Shown here piece after piece: positions 34,296 through 41,928 of a stretch of DNA of 64,000 nucleotides. The notes beneath the pieces are model-generated. The model saw only the letters and a program-made list of their open reading frames with translations. It searched no databases and had not been told where the DNA came from. This DNA comes from Brevundimonas bullata (GTDB taxonomy: Bacteria; Pseudomonadota; Alphaproteobacteria; Caulobacterales; Caulobacteraceae), in the NCBI RefSeq assembly GCF_014207965.1, contig NZ_JACHLM010000001.1, positions 1 to 64,000 on the forward strand, read 5' to 3'. The translations under genes and the position numbers were made by a program. The stretch's first letter is position 1, and the number at the start of each line of letters is the position of its first letter.

Positions 34296-34547
34296 ATGAT
34301 CACTCAGATCTTTCTTCTCGGCGCGGGACTGATCCTGCTGATCCGCCCCGACTGGTTCGCCGGCATCTCGGAAGGCCGTCGTCGGCGTCGGCTGGCGGCG
34401 CTGAACGCCGGCGCGACCGAGACCTTCTTCGAGGAGAAGCGCGCGCTGGAGGCCTATCCGGCGCGGCGATCGAGCCTGGGCCTGACGCGGCTACTGGGCG
34501 GCGTGATCGTCCTGACCATGCTGGCGCTCCTGCTTCTGCCGCTCTGA
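34296..34547 (+). CDS. Small two-helix membrane protein
   Basis: An 83-residue protein with a hydrophobic N-terminus (IFLLGAGLILLIRPDWF), a basic, charged middle (EGRRRRRLAALNAG) and a C-terminal membrane segment (LLGGVIVLTMLALLLLPL). No family recognised. It lies 58 bases after the kinase gene and 16 bases before the next. Confidence 0.6.
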   Translation: MITQIFLLGAGLILLIRPDWFAGISEGRRRRRLAALNAGATETFFEEKRALEAYPARRSSLGLTRLLGGVIVLTMLALLLLPL

Positions 34548-34563
34548 TCCCGAGTTCCCGTTC

Positions 34564-35130
34564 ATGATCGAACTGCTTTTCTCCGCCGCGCTGGCGGCGT
34601 CCCCCGTCGCTGGCGAGTCCCAGAGTCTAGGCGCCTGCATCTGGTCGCGTCTGCCCGCCGCCGATCAGCAGCAGATCCTGACCGCGTATGACCGGGGCAT
34701 GACCTCGGCGACGAACGCCCTTCAACATCGGGATCTGCGGCTGATGGGCGCCGCGCCTGACTGCGCTGGCCGCACCGACTTGCCCACGCTCTGGGTCCGC
34801 TCGGCCGTCGCCGGCCACATCGTCCAGACAGGCGCGGCCGCCGCCGTATTGGCGGAAAAGGGCGTCGACCGCGCACGACTGGATGCAGCGTGGAGCGCGG
34901 CGCCCGCCGAGGCCCGCGATTGCGCCCTGGCCAACGCCGCCAAGGTTTTCGCCATCGACGGCCCCGTTTGCGTCAACCGCCGCGCGTCAGAGGCCTTCGC
35001 CCGCGAGCTGGGCCTCGATCCCACCGCGCGCGCCGACCGCAAAGCGTCGGGACAGACCCTGACCTATATGAACGCCAAGGCGTTGGAGTTGATCGCCCTG
35101 ACCCTGATCGCCCGCGCGCCCCGGTCCTGA
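34564..35130 (+). CDS. Hypothetical exported protein
   Basis: A 188-residue protein with a short signal peptide (LLFSAALAASPVAGES). Mature part is helical, with several Cys (GACIWSRLP, PDCAGR, RDCALANA and VCVNRRA) that could form disulphides. It shows no recognised family. It closely follows the small membrane gene and is convergent with the next one. Confidence 0.6.
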   Translation: MIELLFSAALAASPVAGESQSLGACIWSRLPAADQQQILTAYDRGMTSATNALQHRDLRLMGAAPDCAGRTDLPTLWVRSAVAGHIVQTGAAAAVLAEKGVDRARLDAAWSAAPAEARDCALANAAKVFAIDGPVCVNRRASEAFARELGLDPTARADRKASGQTLTYMNAKALELIALTLIARAPRS

Positions 35131-35169
35131 GTCACCGCCGCGTCGGGTTCCGGACGGCTGGGGTCGAAC

Positions 35170-36045
35170 CTAGATCGCCCCCATGGCCAGGAAGGCGCGG
35201 CCCGCGGCGAAGTCCCCCGCCTCGAAACGGGCCTCGGCCACGCTGTCGTCGCGGAACAGGAACTGGATGACGAAGCTCTCGCGCGGGTCCAGCTGGGCCA
35301 GGGCTTCGGCGGCCTCGGTCGAGAAGGTCCAGGTCTCGCCCTGACGCGCGCCCTCGGGCAGCAGACTCGGTTCTGCGGCCTGGGCTGCGGCGGCGAAGAA
35401 GGAGCGACGCACCGATTCCGGCGGCAGCCCCCCGCCCGTCAGCCAGACGCGCGGGGCCTGGTCGCGATCACGCATGACCAGCCGCGCCGAATAAGGTCGG
35501 GGGCGTCCGACGAAGGAGACCACCGCTACGGGCGTCGTCGCCTTCGGCCCGGTTCCCGCCAGACCGAAACGCACGGGCGAGCCGCCGGTGGCGCTGTCCT
35601 GCACCAGCCGCCAGCCGATCGCCTTGCTTTCATAGCGATCCCCGCGCCAGGCGGAGCGGTCGCCGGGGAAGCTCATTCGGGCGGCGCGCGACCAACCGGA
35701 GAAACCCGCCTCGACTCGTGTCCGCACACGGCTCAGATCACTGTCGTCGCACGATGTACGTGAGGCCCTGGACCGCGCCCGCGCCGCCGCCGCCGACAGA
35801 TCCGCCGCCGGGGTTCCCGCCCGCAGCGCCGCATTGCGCGCCTGCAGGGCCGCGGCGTCCAGGGCGGCGATCAGCTGAGGCTCGAACAGGTCGCACTTCT
35901 GATGCGCGGCCAGCATGAAGGCGCGATCATAGAAGGCGTCGGTCACCGCCGCGCGCGCCGCACCGACCGGCACCGCCAGCGTCATCGCCGCGAGCGTCGC
36001 TGCCAGCATTCTGCTGGCGGAACGGGGGGAAAGGCCTATCCTCAT
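35170..36045 (-). CDS. Hypothetical exported protein
   Basis: A 291-residue protein with a signal peptide (ASRMLAATLAAMTLAVPVGAARA). The N-terminal part (FYDRAFMLAAHQKCDLFEPQLIAALDAAALQARNAAL) is helical; the second half is strand-rich, including GWRLVQDSATGGSPVRFGL, FVGRPRPYSARLVMRDRD and FVIQFLFRDDSVAEARFEAGDFAAGRAFLAMG. The ATG at 36045 gives the signal peptide. I recognise no family. It is divergent from the DUF1491 gene. Confidence 0.65.
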   Translation of the reverse strand: MRIGLSPRSASRMLAATLAAMTLAVPVGAARAAVTDAFYDRAFMLAAHQKCDLFEPQLIAALDAAALQARNAALRAGTPAADLSAAAARARSRASRTSCDDSDLSRVRTRVEAGFSGWSRAARMSFPGDRSAWRGDRYESKAIGWRLVQDSATGGSPVRFGLAGTGPKATTPVAVVSFVGRPRPYSARLVMRDRDQAPRVWLTGGGLPPESVRRSFFAAAAQAAEPSLLPEGARQGETWTFSTEAAEALAQLDPRESFVIQFLFRDDSVAEARFEAGDFAAGRAFLAMGAI

Positions 36046-36101
36046 GAGCTTGATCCTAGGGCCGCAAGGTTCCGGTCCCGTGTCCAATCAGGGTTAGCGA
36101 A

Positions 36102-36434
36102 TTGCTTCTTTCCACCGACGTCTGGGCCGGCGCCCTGATCCGCCGCGCCGAACTGGAAGGCGCCTACGCCACTGTGGTCAAGAAGGGCGACCCACGCGGC
36201 GGCGCCGTGATCGTCAAGGCCTACAACACCTCTGACCGCACTGCGCGCCTCTATACCGAGGCCACCGGCATGGACGGCGAGCCCCTGTGGATTCAGCCCG
36301 TCGTCAGCGACATGGAGAGCGAACTGGACGCCTATATCGAGCGCCAGCGCCGCTACGACCCCGACCTCTGGGTGGTGGAGATCGAGGACAAGCAGGGCCG
36401 GCACTTCCTGACGGAGAAGGTGCAGGAGGAATAG
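36102..36434 (+). CDS. DUF1491 family protein
   Basis: A 110-residue cytoplasmic protein of the DUF1491 family (alphaproteobacterial, unknown function). Family pattern: STDVWAGALIRRAELEGAYATVVKKGDPRGGAVIVK, RLYTEA and RYDPDLWVVEIEDKQGRHFL. The start is TTG at 36102 with AGGG upstream; the family N-terminus begins here. Confidence 0.8.
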   Translation: MLLSTDVWAGALIRRAELEGAYATVVKKGDPRGGAVIVKAYNTSDRTARLYTEATGMDGEPLWIQPVVSDMESELDAYIERQRRYDPDLWVVEIEDKQGRHFLTEKVQEE

Positions 36435-36446
36435 AGCGCGCCCGTC

Positions 36447-36599
36447 TTCCTCCCCATTCCATGGGGAGGTGGCGCGGCGCCGAAGGCGACGTGACGGAGG
36501 GGGCGGCGCCGCCCTGTCCAAGTTTGCGCTTCATACAGTCAGCGTCGCGTCGCCCCCTCCACCACTTCGTGGTCCCCCTCCCCATAGAATGGGGAGGAA
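36447..36599. repeat. Palindromic intergenic repeat, copy B
   Basis: A 153-base unit with the same plan as 28047-28202: TTCCTCCCC hairpin to GGGGAGGTGG, a GGCGCGGCGCC hairpin, GGAGGGGGCG; then CGCCCCCTCCACCACTTCGTGGTCC and CCTCCCC hairpin to GGGGAGGAA. The two copies share termini and stem order but differ in the stems. Bases 36600-36755 hold nothing recognised. Confidence 0.75.
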
Positions 36600-36755
36600 A
36601 GCAGAACCAAGCAGGCCTCAAGCAGCGCGAAGCGCGGTAGGCCCCACAAAAATGGTAACCGCCCTGTTCACCGCGTTCGTGAACGGGACCGCAAGCGAGT
36701 CGGCCGTAAGCCTGTCTCATCGGGCCAGAAGGGCCTGGATAGCGGTGGACGGCCC

Positions 36756-37136
36756 ATGCTGTTTCTCTTGAACGACGTCGTCTTCGATCTGGACGAGGCC
36801 TGCCCGGCCCCGAGTCATGACGTGCGACGCTTCGAGAAGCTGGACTTCGACTATGTGCTGGAGATGGGTTGCGACCTGTTCGCCGAGGACCCCATGCTGC
36901 ACCGGAACGATCCGGCCCGCGCGCGGCGCCTGGCCTGGCTGATCGCGCACAAGACAGAAGGCGTGAACGCCGCCCTGTTCGCCGCTCCCGACGCCGGCTG
37001 CGCACCCGAACTGGTCGAGCCGCGCTTCTGCGCCCTGCCCGAGATGATCATGCGCCAGCTTCAGGCCCGCGCCAGCCACGGCCGCCTTAGCGCCGTCGCC
37101 GCCGACAAGGCCGTCTGGGGACGCATGGCGGCCTGA
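36756..37136 (+). CDS. Hypothetical soluble protein
   Basis: A 126-residue protein beginning MLFLLNDVVFDLD, with RFEKLDFDYVLEMGCDLFAEDPMLHRNDPARARRLAWLIAHKTEGVNAALF and LVEPRFCALPEMIMRQL. It looks like a compact conserved fold, not low complexity, and lacks a signal peptide. The family is not recognised. It is followed 70 bases later by the peptidase-MA-like gene. Confidence 0.6.
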   Translation: MLFLLNDVVFDLDEACPAPSHDVRRFEKLDFDYVLEMGCDLFAEDPMLHRNDPARARRLAWLIAHKTEGVNAALFAAPDAGCAPELVEPRFCALPEMIMRQLQARASHGRLSAVAADKAVWGRMAA

Positions 37137-37206
37137 CGCCACAGGCCCTTCCATCAGACAACGACGTTCGCTATCCCTGACAGGCATCGCCACCGGGGCC
37201 ATCGAC

Positions 37207-38769
37207 GTGAAGTTTTTCAACCCTTTGCTGCAACACCTGCGACGTGGCACGACCGCCGCTGTCCTGTCGATCCTGGCCGCGATCTCGGCCGGCGTCGCCC
37301 CCGCCCACGCCGACTGGCTCAAGGCCGAGAGCGAGCGTTTCATCGTCTATAGCGACGGCGGCGAGGGCAAGCTGCGCGAGTTCGTGCAGGAGTTGGAGAC
37401 CTTTGACCGCTTCCTGCGGCTGCGCATGGGGCTGGACGTCAACGAGACTCCGCCACGCAAGCTGCCGATCTATCTGGTCGCCTCGCGCCGCGGCCTGACC
37501 CAGGTTCGCCCCGACCTGCCCGAGAACGTCGCCGGCTTCTACATGGCCACCGACGAGGACATCTTCGGCATCGCCCTGCGCGACCAGACGGTGAACACGC
37601 TGAAGCACGAATACGCGCATCACTTCATGATGCAGAACTTCTCCTATCCCTATCCGGGATGGTTCGTGGAGGGGTTCGCCGAATACTTCGCCACGGTCGA
37701 GATCGAAAAGTCCCGCATCCTGGTCGGCAAGTACAATGAGAATCGCGCCTACTGGCTGCAGGCGGCGTCGTGGATGCCGATGACGGAACTGTTGTCCAAG
37801 CGGCCGCTGCAGAGGGCGCGCAACCGCGAGACCTATTATCCGCTGGCCTGGCTGCTGACCCACTGGTTCCTGGGCGACCCCGAACGGCAAAAGGCCCTGG
37901 ACGCCTATCTGCGCGATGTCGGCGCCGGCGGCGATCCGGTCGAGGCGATGCAGCGGGCGACCGGGCTGGACCCGACCGAGCTGAGCCGCACCCTGCGCCG
38001 CTACATGAACGGGCGGATTCCCTACCAGGCGGTGATGGTGACCTATCCGCCCGTGCCGATCATGGTGACCACCCTGCCGCGCTCGGCGGACGACCTGCTG
38101 TTGCTGAACCAGCGGTTGAAGATAGGCGTGCCCGCCGACAAGCGCGCCGCAACAGCCGAGGAGGTGCGCCGCGCCGCGGTCCGCCATCCCGACGCCCCTC
38201 TGGCCTTGCTGGCCCTTGGCCACGCTGAACTGCATTTCGGAGATCCCGCCGCAGCCGAGGCGCCCCTGCAACGCCTGCTGACGCTGGAGCCGGACAATGT
38301 CGAGGCCCTGCAATATCTGGTTCGCGCCCGGCTGAAGGCCGCGGAAGACGCCGAGACCCCGGAGGAAACCGACCGCCTGAAGGGCGAGGCGCGCAGCCTT
38401 CTGCACCGCGCCTACCGCGCCGACAACGCCAACTACGCCACCCTGTTGCTGATCGCCGAGAATCGCAGCGGCGGCGAGGGCTACCCCAACGACAATGACG
38501 TGACGGTGCTGGAGCAGGCCTTCGCTCTGGCTCCGCAGTTGGGCCAGGCCCGACTCAACCTGGCCCACGTTCTGATGATCCGCGACCGAAACGCCGAGGC
38601 CGTGACCCTGCTGGAGCCCCTGGTCAATGACCCCCACCGCCCGTCAGCCGGCGCACGCGCCCTGCTGCTGCGCGCCAAGGGAATCAGCGAAGCCGACGAC
38701 GACGCTGCAGAGGCCGAACTTCTGCGCAAGGGCGAGGCGGAAGGCGAGGACATGCCCGAGGCTGACTGA
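37207..38769 (+). CDS. Exported peptidase-MA/DUF1570-like protein with TPR repeats
   Basis: A 520-residue protein with a signal peptide (to VAPAHADW). The N-terminal part (WLKAESERFIVYSDGGEGKLREFVQELETFDRFLRLRMGL) and KLPIYLVASRRG resemble peptidase MA/DUF1570 proteins, and a zinc motif HEYAHHFM appears near residue 137, followed by WFVEGFAEYFA. Residues 300-490 form TPR-like helical pairs (LALGHAELHFGDPAAAEAPLQRLLTLEPDNVEALQYL). It may be a metallopeptidase of the cell envelope. A paralog begins at the right end of the window (63716). Confidence 0.8.
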   Translation: MKFFNPLLQHLRRGTTAAVLSILAAISAGVAPAHADWLKAESERFIVYSDGGEGKLREFVQELETFDRFLRLRMGLDVNETPPRKLPIYLVASRRGLTQVRPDLPENVAGFYMATDEDIFGIALRDQTVNTLKHEYAHHFMMQNFSYPYPGWFVEGFAEYFATVEIEKSRILVGKYNENRAYWLQAASWMPMTELLSKRPLQRARNRETYYPLAWLLTHWFLGDPERQKALDAYLRDVGAGGDPVEAMQRATGLDPTELSRTLRRYMNGRIPYQAVMVTYPPVPIMVTTLPRSADDLLLLNQRLKIGVPADKRAATAEEVRRAAVRHPDAPLALLALGHAELHFGDPAAAEAPLQRLLTLEPDNVEALQYLVRARLKAAEDAETPEETDRLKGEARSLLHRAYRADNANYATLLLIAENRSGGEGYPNDNDVTVLEQAFALAPQLGQARLNLAHVLMIRDRNAEAVTLLEPLVNDPHRPSAGARALLLRAKGISEADDDAAEAELLRKGEAEGEDMPEAD

Positions 38770-38821
38770 CCCCGGGCCATCAAATGGCGGCGTGGCGCCG
38801 CCTCGGGTGTTTTGGCCCTGA

Positions 38822-39877
38822 CTAGGACGCTCGCCCGGCAAGGGCGGCGACCGCATCCGCGGCGCGATCCAGTTCGGACGGGCCGCAGTCGGTCAGATCG
38901 ATCTGGCCGATGTCCCGCACGTGCTCGCGCGAGGCTCGCCGATAGGCGGGGTCGTAGTGATGGAGCATCAGGGCCGTCGCCAGGCCCGCGATGTCGCCGT
39001 CCTGCGACAGCTTGCGCCATGTCGCGATGGCTTCGCGGCTGTGATGGCTGGGGAGACGCCTCAGGGCGTCGTCGCGCGCGTCGGCGTCCAGTTCGAAAGC
39101 GGCGTAGTCATGAAGCACCAACCGAACCCGCGCGGCGAGCGGCGCGGTCAAATGGATGCGCGGCGCCGCCTTCATGGCTGACCAGATCATCGGCGGCAGG
39201 GTCAGCCGGCCGATCTTGCTCGACTCGGCCTCAACCACGATCGGCCGGCCCGGATCGAGCCGGTCTAGCGCTTCGACCAGGCGCGTCTCGAACAGCTTCT
39301 GACTCGGCTGGGGCACGCCGGTGGACCCGAACAGCGACCCCCGGTGCGCAGCCAGGGCTTCCAGATCGAGGCTCTGCACGCCTCGGGTCGCCAGTCGAGA
39401 CAGGACGGCGGTCTTGCCGCTCCCGGTCAGACCGTCCAGCAGGAGCAGCTTGAGCCCAGGCTCGGCGGGTTCATAGAGGCGTGACACCACATGCCGCCGC
39501 CAGACTTGATAGCCGCCCTGCAACTGCGTGATCGGCCAGCCCACCTGCTCCATGATGGTCGCCATCGCGGTCGAGCGTTGCCCCCCTCGCCAGCAATAGA
39601 CCAGAGGCTGGAAACTGCTGTCGCGATCCGCCAAGCCGCCTTCGAGGTGAGCAGCGATATTGCGCGCCACCAGCGACGCCCCCAGCCGCCGCGCCAGGAA
39701 TTTGGAGCGCTGGACATAGATGGTCCCGACCTCGGCCCGCTGGGCGTCGTCCAGAACCGGCAGATTGATCGCCCCCGGCAGGTGGTCCTCAGCGAACTCG
39801 CCTGGGCTGCGGACGTCGATCAGGGCATCGTACCGCGCAAGCGCCGCAAGGCTGACGTCGGCGGACTTGCGGATCAT
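38822..39877 (-). CDS. mnmH: tRNA 2-selenouridine synthase MnmH (SelU)
   Basis: A 351-residue enzyme that replaces sulfur by selenium at the wobble uridine of some tRNAs. A rhodanese-like domain with catalytic Cys95 in YCWRGGQRS covers about 1-130, followed by a P-loop domain with GLTGSGKT at about 149-156. The start overlaps the selD stop (ATGA), so it is co-translated with its selenium donor. Confidence 0.93.
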   Translation of the reverse strand: MIRKSADVSLAALARYDALIDVRSPGEFAEDHLPGAINLPVLDDAQRAEVGTIYVQRSKFLARRLGASLVARNIAAHLEGGLADRDSSFQPLVYCWRGGQRSTAMATIMEQVGWPITQLQGGYQVWRRHVVSRLYEPAEPGLKLLLLDGLTGSGKTAVLSRLATRGVQSLDLEALAAHRGSLFGSTGVPQPSQKLFETRLVEALDRLDPGRPIVVEAESSKIGRLTLPPMIWSAMKAAPRIHLTAPLAARVRLVLHDYAAFELDADARDDALRRLPSHHSREAIATWRKLSQDGDIAGLATALMLHHYDPAYRRASREHVRDIGQIDLTDCGPSELDRAADAVAALAGRAS

Positions 39878-40932
39878 CAGGCGGACCGTCCCACGATCAC
39901 CGACGGCGCGCCCGTCATGACCCGGCCCACGCAGCGAGAGGCGGAGAAGCCCATGGCGCAGAGCATGTCCATCACGGCCTCGACGCCTTCAGGCGCCGCC
40001 GAGATCAACAGCCCGCCGGCGGTTTGAGGATCGGTCAGCAGATCGCGCCGCCAGACCGGCAGATCCGGGGGGAGCGTGACGGACCCGCCATAGGCCGCCC
40101 AGTTCCGGGTGGAGGCCCCGGTTCGCACGCCGTCGGCGGCCAGATCGCCGGCGCCGGGCAGATAGACGGGGGCCGTCGGGTCGATCTCCACAGCGACCCC
40201 GGATCCGCGCGCCATCTCCAGCGCGTGGCCCAGAAGCCCAAAGCCGGTGACGTCGGTGACGGCGTGGACGGCTGGAAACGCCGACAGTCCTGCGCCCGGG
40301 GTGTTCAGTTGGGTCATCGAGGCGATCATGGCCGCATAGCCCTCCTCGTCCAGCCGCCCCTGCTTGAAGGCCGCGCTCAACACGCCCACGCCCAAGGCCT
40401 TGGTCAGGATGAGCACGTCCCCGGCCTGAGCGCCGCGGTTGGTCAGAACCCGATCCGGATGGACCAGGCCCAGGGCCACCAGACCGTAGATCGGCTCGAC
40501 GCTGTCGATGGAATGCCCGCCCGCGATCGGCACGCCCGCAGCGGCGCAGACCGACGCCCCGCCTTGAAGCACCTTGCCGATGGTCTCGGCGGACAACTGC
40601 CCGATGGGCATGCCGACGATAGCCAGGGCGAAGATCGGCGTCGCCCCCATGGCGTAAACGTCGGACAGGGCGTTGGTCGCGGCGATCCGCCCGAAGTCGA
40701 AGGGATCATCGACCATCGGCATGAAGAAGTCGGTCGTGGCCACCAGGGCCTGCTCGTCGTTCAGTCGCCACACGGCCGCATCGTCCGAGGTCTCGGCGCC
40801 CACCATCAGATTGGCGAAGGGCGCCGCCTGGGGTGTCGAAGCCAGGATCGACTGCAGCACGTCCGGTGCGATCTTGCAGCCGCAGCCGCCGCCGTGAGCA
40901 AGCGAGGTCAAGCGGGGTTCTGAATGAGTCAT
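39877..40932 (-). CDS. selD: Selenide, water dikinase SelD
   Basis: A 351-residue enzyme that makes selenophosphate from selenide and ATP. The active-site loop HGGGCGCKIAP contains Cys17 and Lys20; this form uses Cys and not selenocysteine. The AIR-synthase-like core has TSDDAAVW, TTDFFMPMVDDPFDFG, NALSDVYAMGATPIFAL and GGHSIDSVEPIYG. With mnmH it forms a pathway to selenouridine in tRNA. selA and selB are not in the window, so use for selenocysteine cannot be judged. Confidence 0.95.
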   Translation of the reverse strand: MTHSEPRLTSLAHGGGCGCKIAPDVLQSILASTPQAAPFANLMVGAETSDDAAVWRLNDEQALVATTDFFMPMVDDPFDFGRIAATNALSDVYAMGATPIFALAIVGMPIGQLSAETIGKVLQGGASVCAAAGVPIAGGHSIDSVEPIYGLVALGLVHPDRVLTNRGAQAGDVLILTKALGVGVLSAAFKQGRLDEEGYAAMIASMTQLNTPGAGLSAFPAVHAVTDVTGFGLLGHALEMARGSGVAVEIDPTAPVYLPGAGDLAADGVRTGASTRNWAAYGGSVTLPPDLPVWRRDLLTDPQTAGGLLISAAPEGVEAVMDMLCAMGFSASRCVGRVMTGAPSVIVGRSA

Positions 40933-40988
40933 GCTTCGCCCTCTCGCGTCGTGAGCGAGGCGTCAACCTCCGTTTCGCTTCTGAAAGC

Positions 40989-41053
40989 GTCAAGGCGCGG
41001 GCGCCAACCCGTGAAGAGCCCCGATCCGCGCCGCCCTGCGCCCGCGCCTTGAC
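40989..41053. repeat. Long perfect inverted repeat between selD and SDR gene
   Basis: GTCAAGGCGCGGGCGC (40989-41004) and GCGCCCGCGCCTTGAC (41038-41053) are perfect 16-base arms 33 bases apart, in the divergent gap. It may be a large operator, a loop in both leader RNAs or a cruciform; the function is unknown. Confidence 0.8.
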
Positions 41054-41104
41054 CCCTGGCCGGTCGCGCCCGAAGCTGCACCCCTGTTTCAAAAAAGGCC
41101 TCTG

Positions 41105-41785
41105 ATGAGCAAGCGAGTCACAATCATCACCGGCGCCTCCGGCGTGCTTGGACGGGCGATCGCGGACGCGGCAGGGGCGCGTGGCGATATCGTCGTCGCC
41201 GTGGACCACGGCCCCGTCGAGCGAGCGGACAGCGACGACTGGATGGGCCTGGGCGGCGTTGACCTGACTGATCCGACCGCCGCCGCCACGGCCATGGAGG
41301 CCGCGTTTCAGCGTTTTGGCCGCATCGACCACCTGCTCAACGCGGTCGGCGGCTTTGTCTGGCAACCGACTAACGGCCCGCTGGACAGCTGGGATCGGAT
41401 GCACCGGATGAACGTCACAACCGTGCTCAACGCCTGTCGCGCCGCCCTGCCCCATCTCCTCCAATCGACCGCCGGACGCATCGTCAATGTCGGCGCCCTG
41501 GGCGCGATCCAGGCAGGCGCGGGCATGGGAGCCTACGCCGCGTCCAAGGCTGGGGTGCACCGGCTGACGGAAGCCCTGGCCGAGGAGACCAAGGCGACGG
41601 CCCTGACGGTCAACGCCGTCCTGCCCTTCATCATCGACACCCCGGCCAACCGCGCCGACATGCCTGACGCCGACGTCTCGACCTGGGTTCAACCTGCGGA
41701 ACTGGCGGCGGTCATGCTGTTCCTCGCCAGCGGCCCGGCATCGGCGGTCACGGGCGCGCTGGTGCCGGTCAAGGGACGCGTCTGA
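41105..41785 (+). CDS. Short-chain dehydrogenase/reductase (SDR)
   Basis: A 226-residue SDR. N-terminal TGASGVLG binds NAD(P); the middle has NAVGG (NAG-like) and the catalytic YAASK. The C-terminal loop (TPANRADMP) covers the substrate site. The substrate is not evident. It is divergent from selD. Confidence 0.88.
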   Translation: MSKRVTIITGASGVLGRAIADAAGARGDIVVAVDHGPVERADSDDWMGLGGVDLTDPTAAATAMEAAFQRFGRIDHLLNAVGGFVWQPTNGPLDSWDRMHRMNVTTVLNACRAALPHLLQSTAGRIVNVGALGAIQAGAGMGAYAASKAGVHRLTEALAEETKATALTVNAVLPFIIDTPANRADMPDADVSTWVQPAELAAVMLFLASGPASAVTGALVPVKGRV

Positions 41786-41928
41786 GAAGGCGCGTCGGCG
41801 AGCAAAGACGACGACTTTCGCCGCCCTGAGCCCTTGGACATCACCGAAGACCACGGCATCGTGGAGGAATCAGCGTTGCCGCTACGTCATGTGTTGAGCG
41901 CCCCGCTGCTGCTTTTGACAGGAACGCC

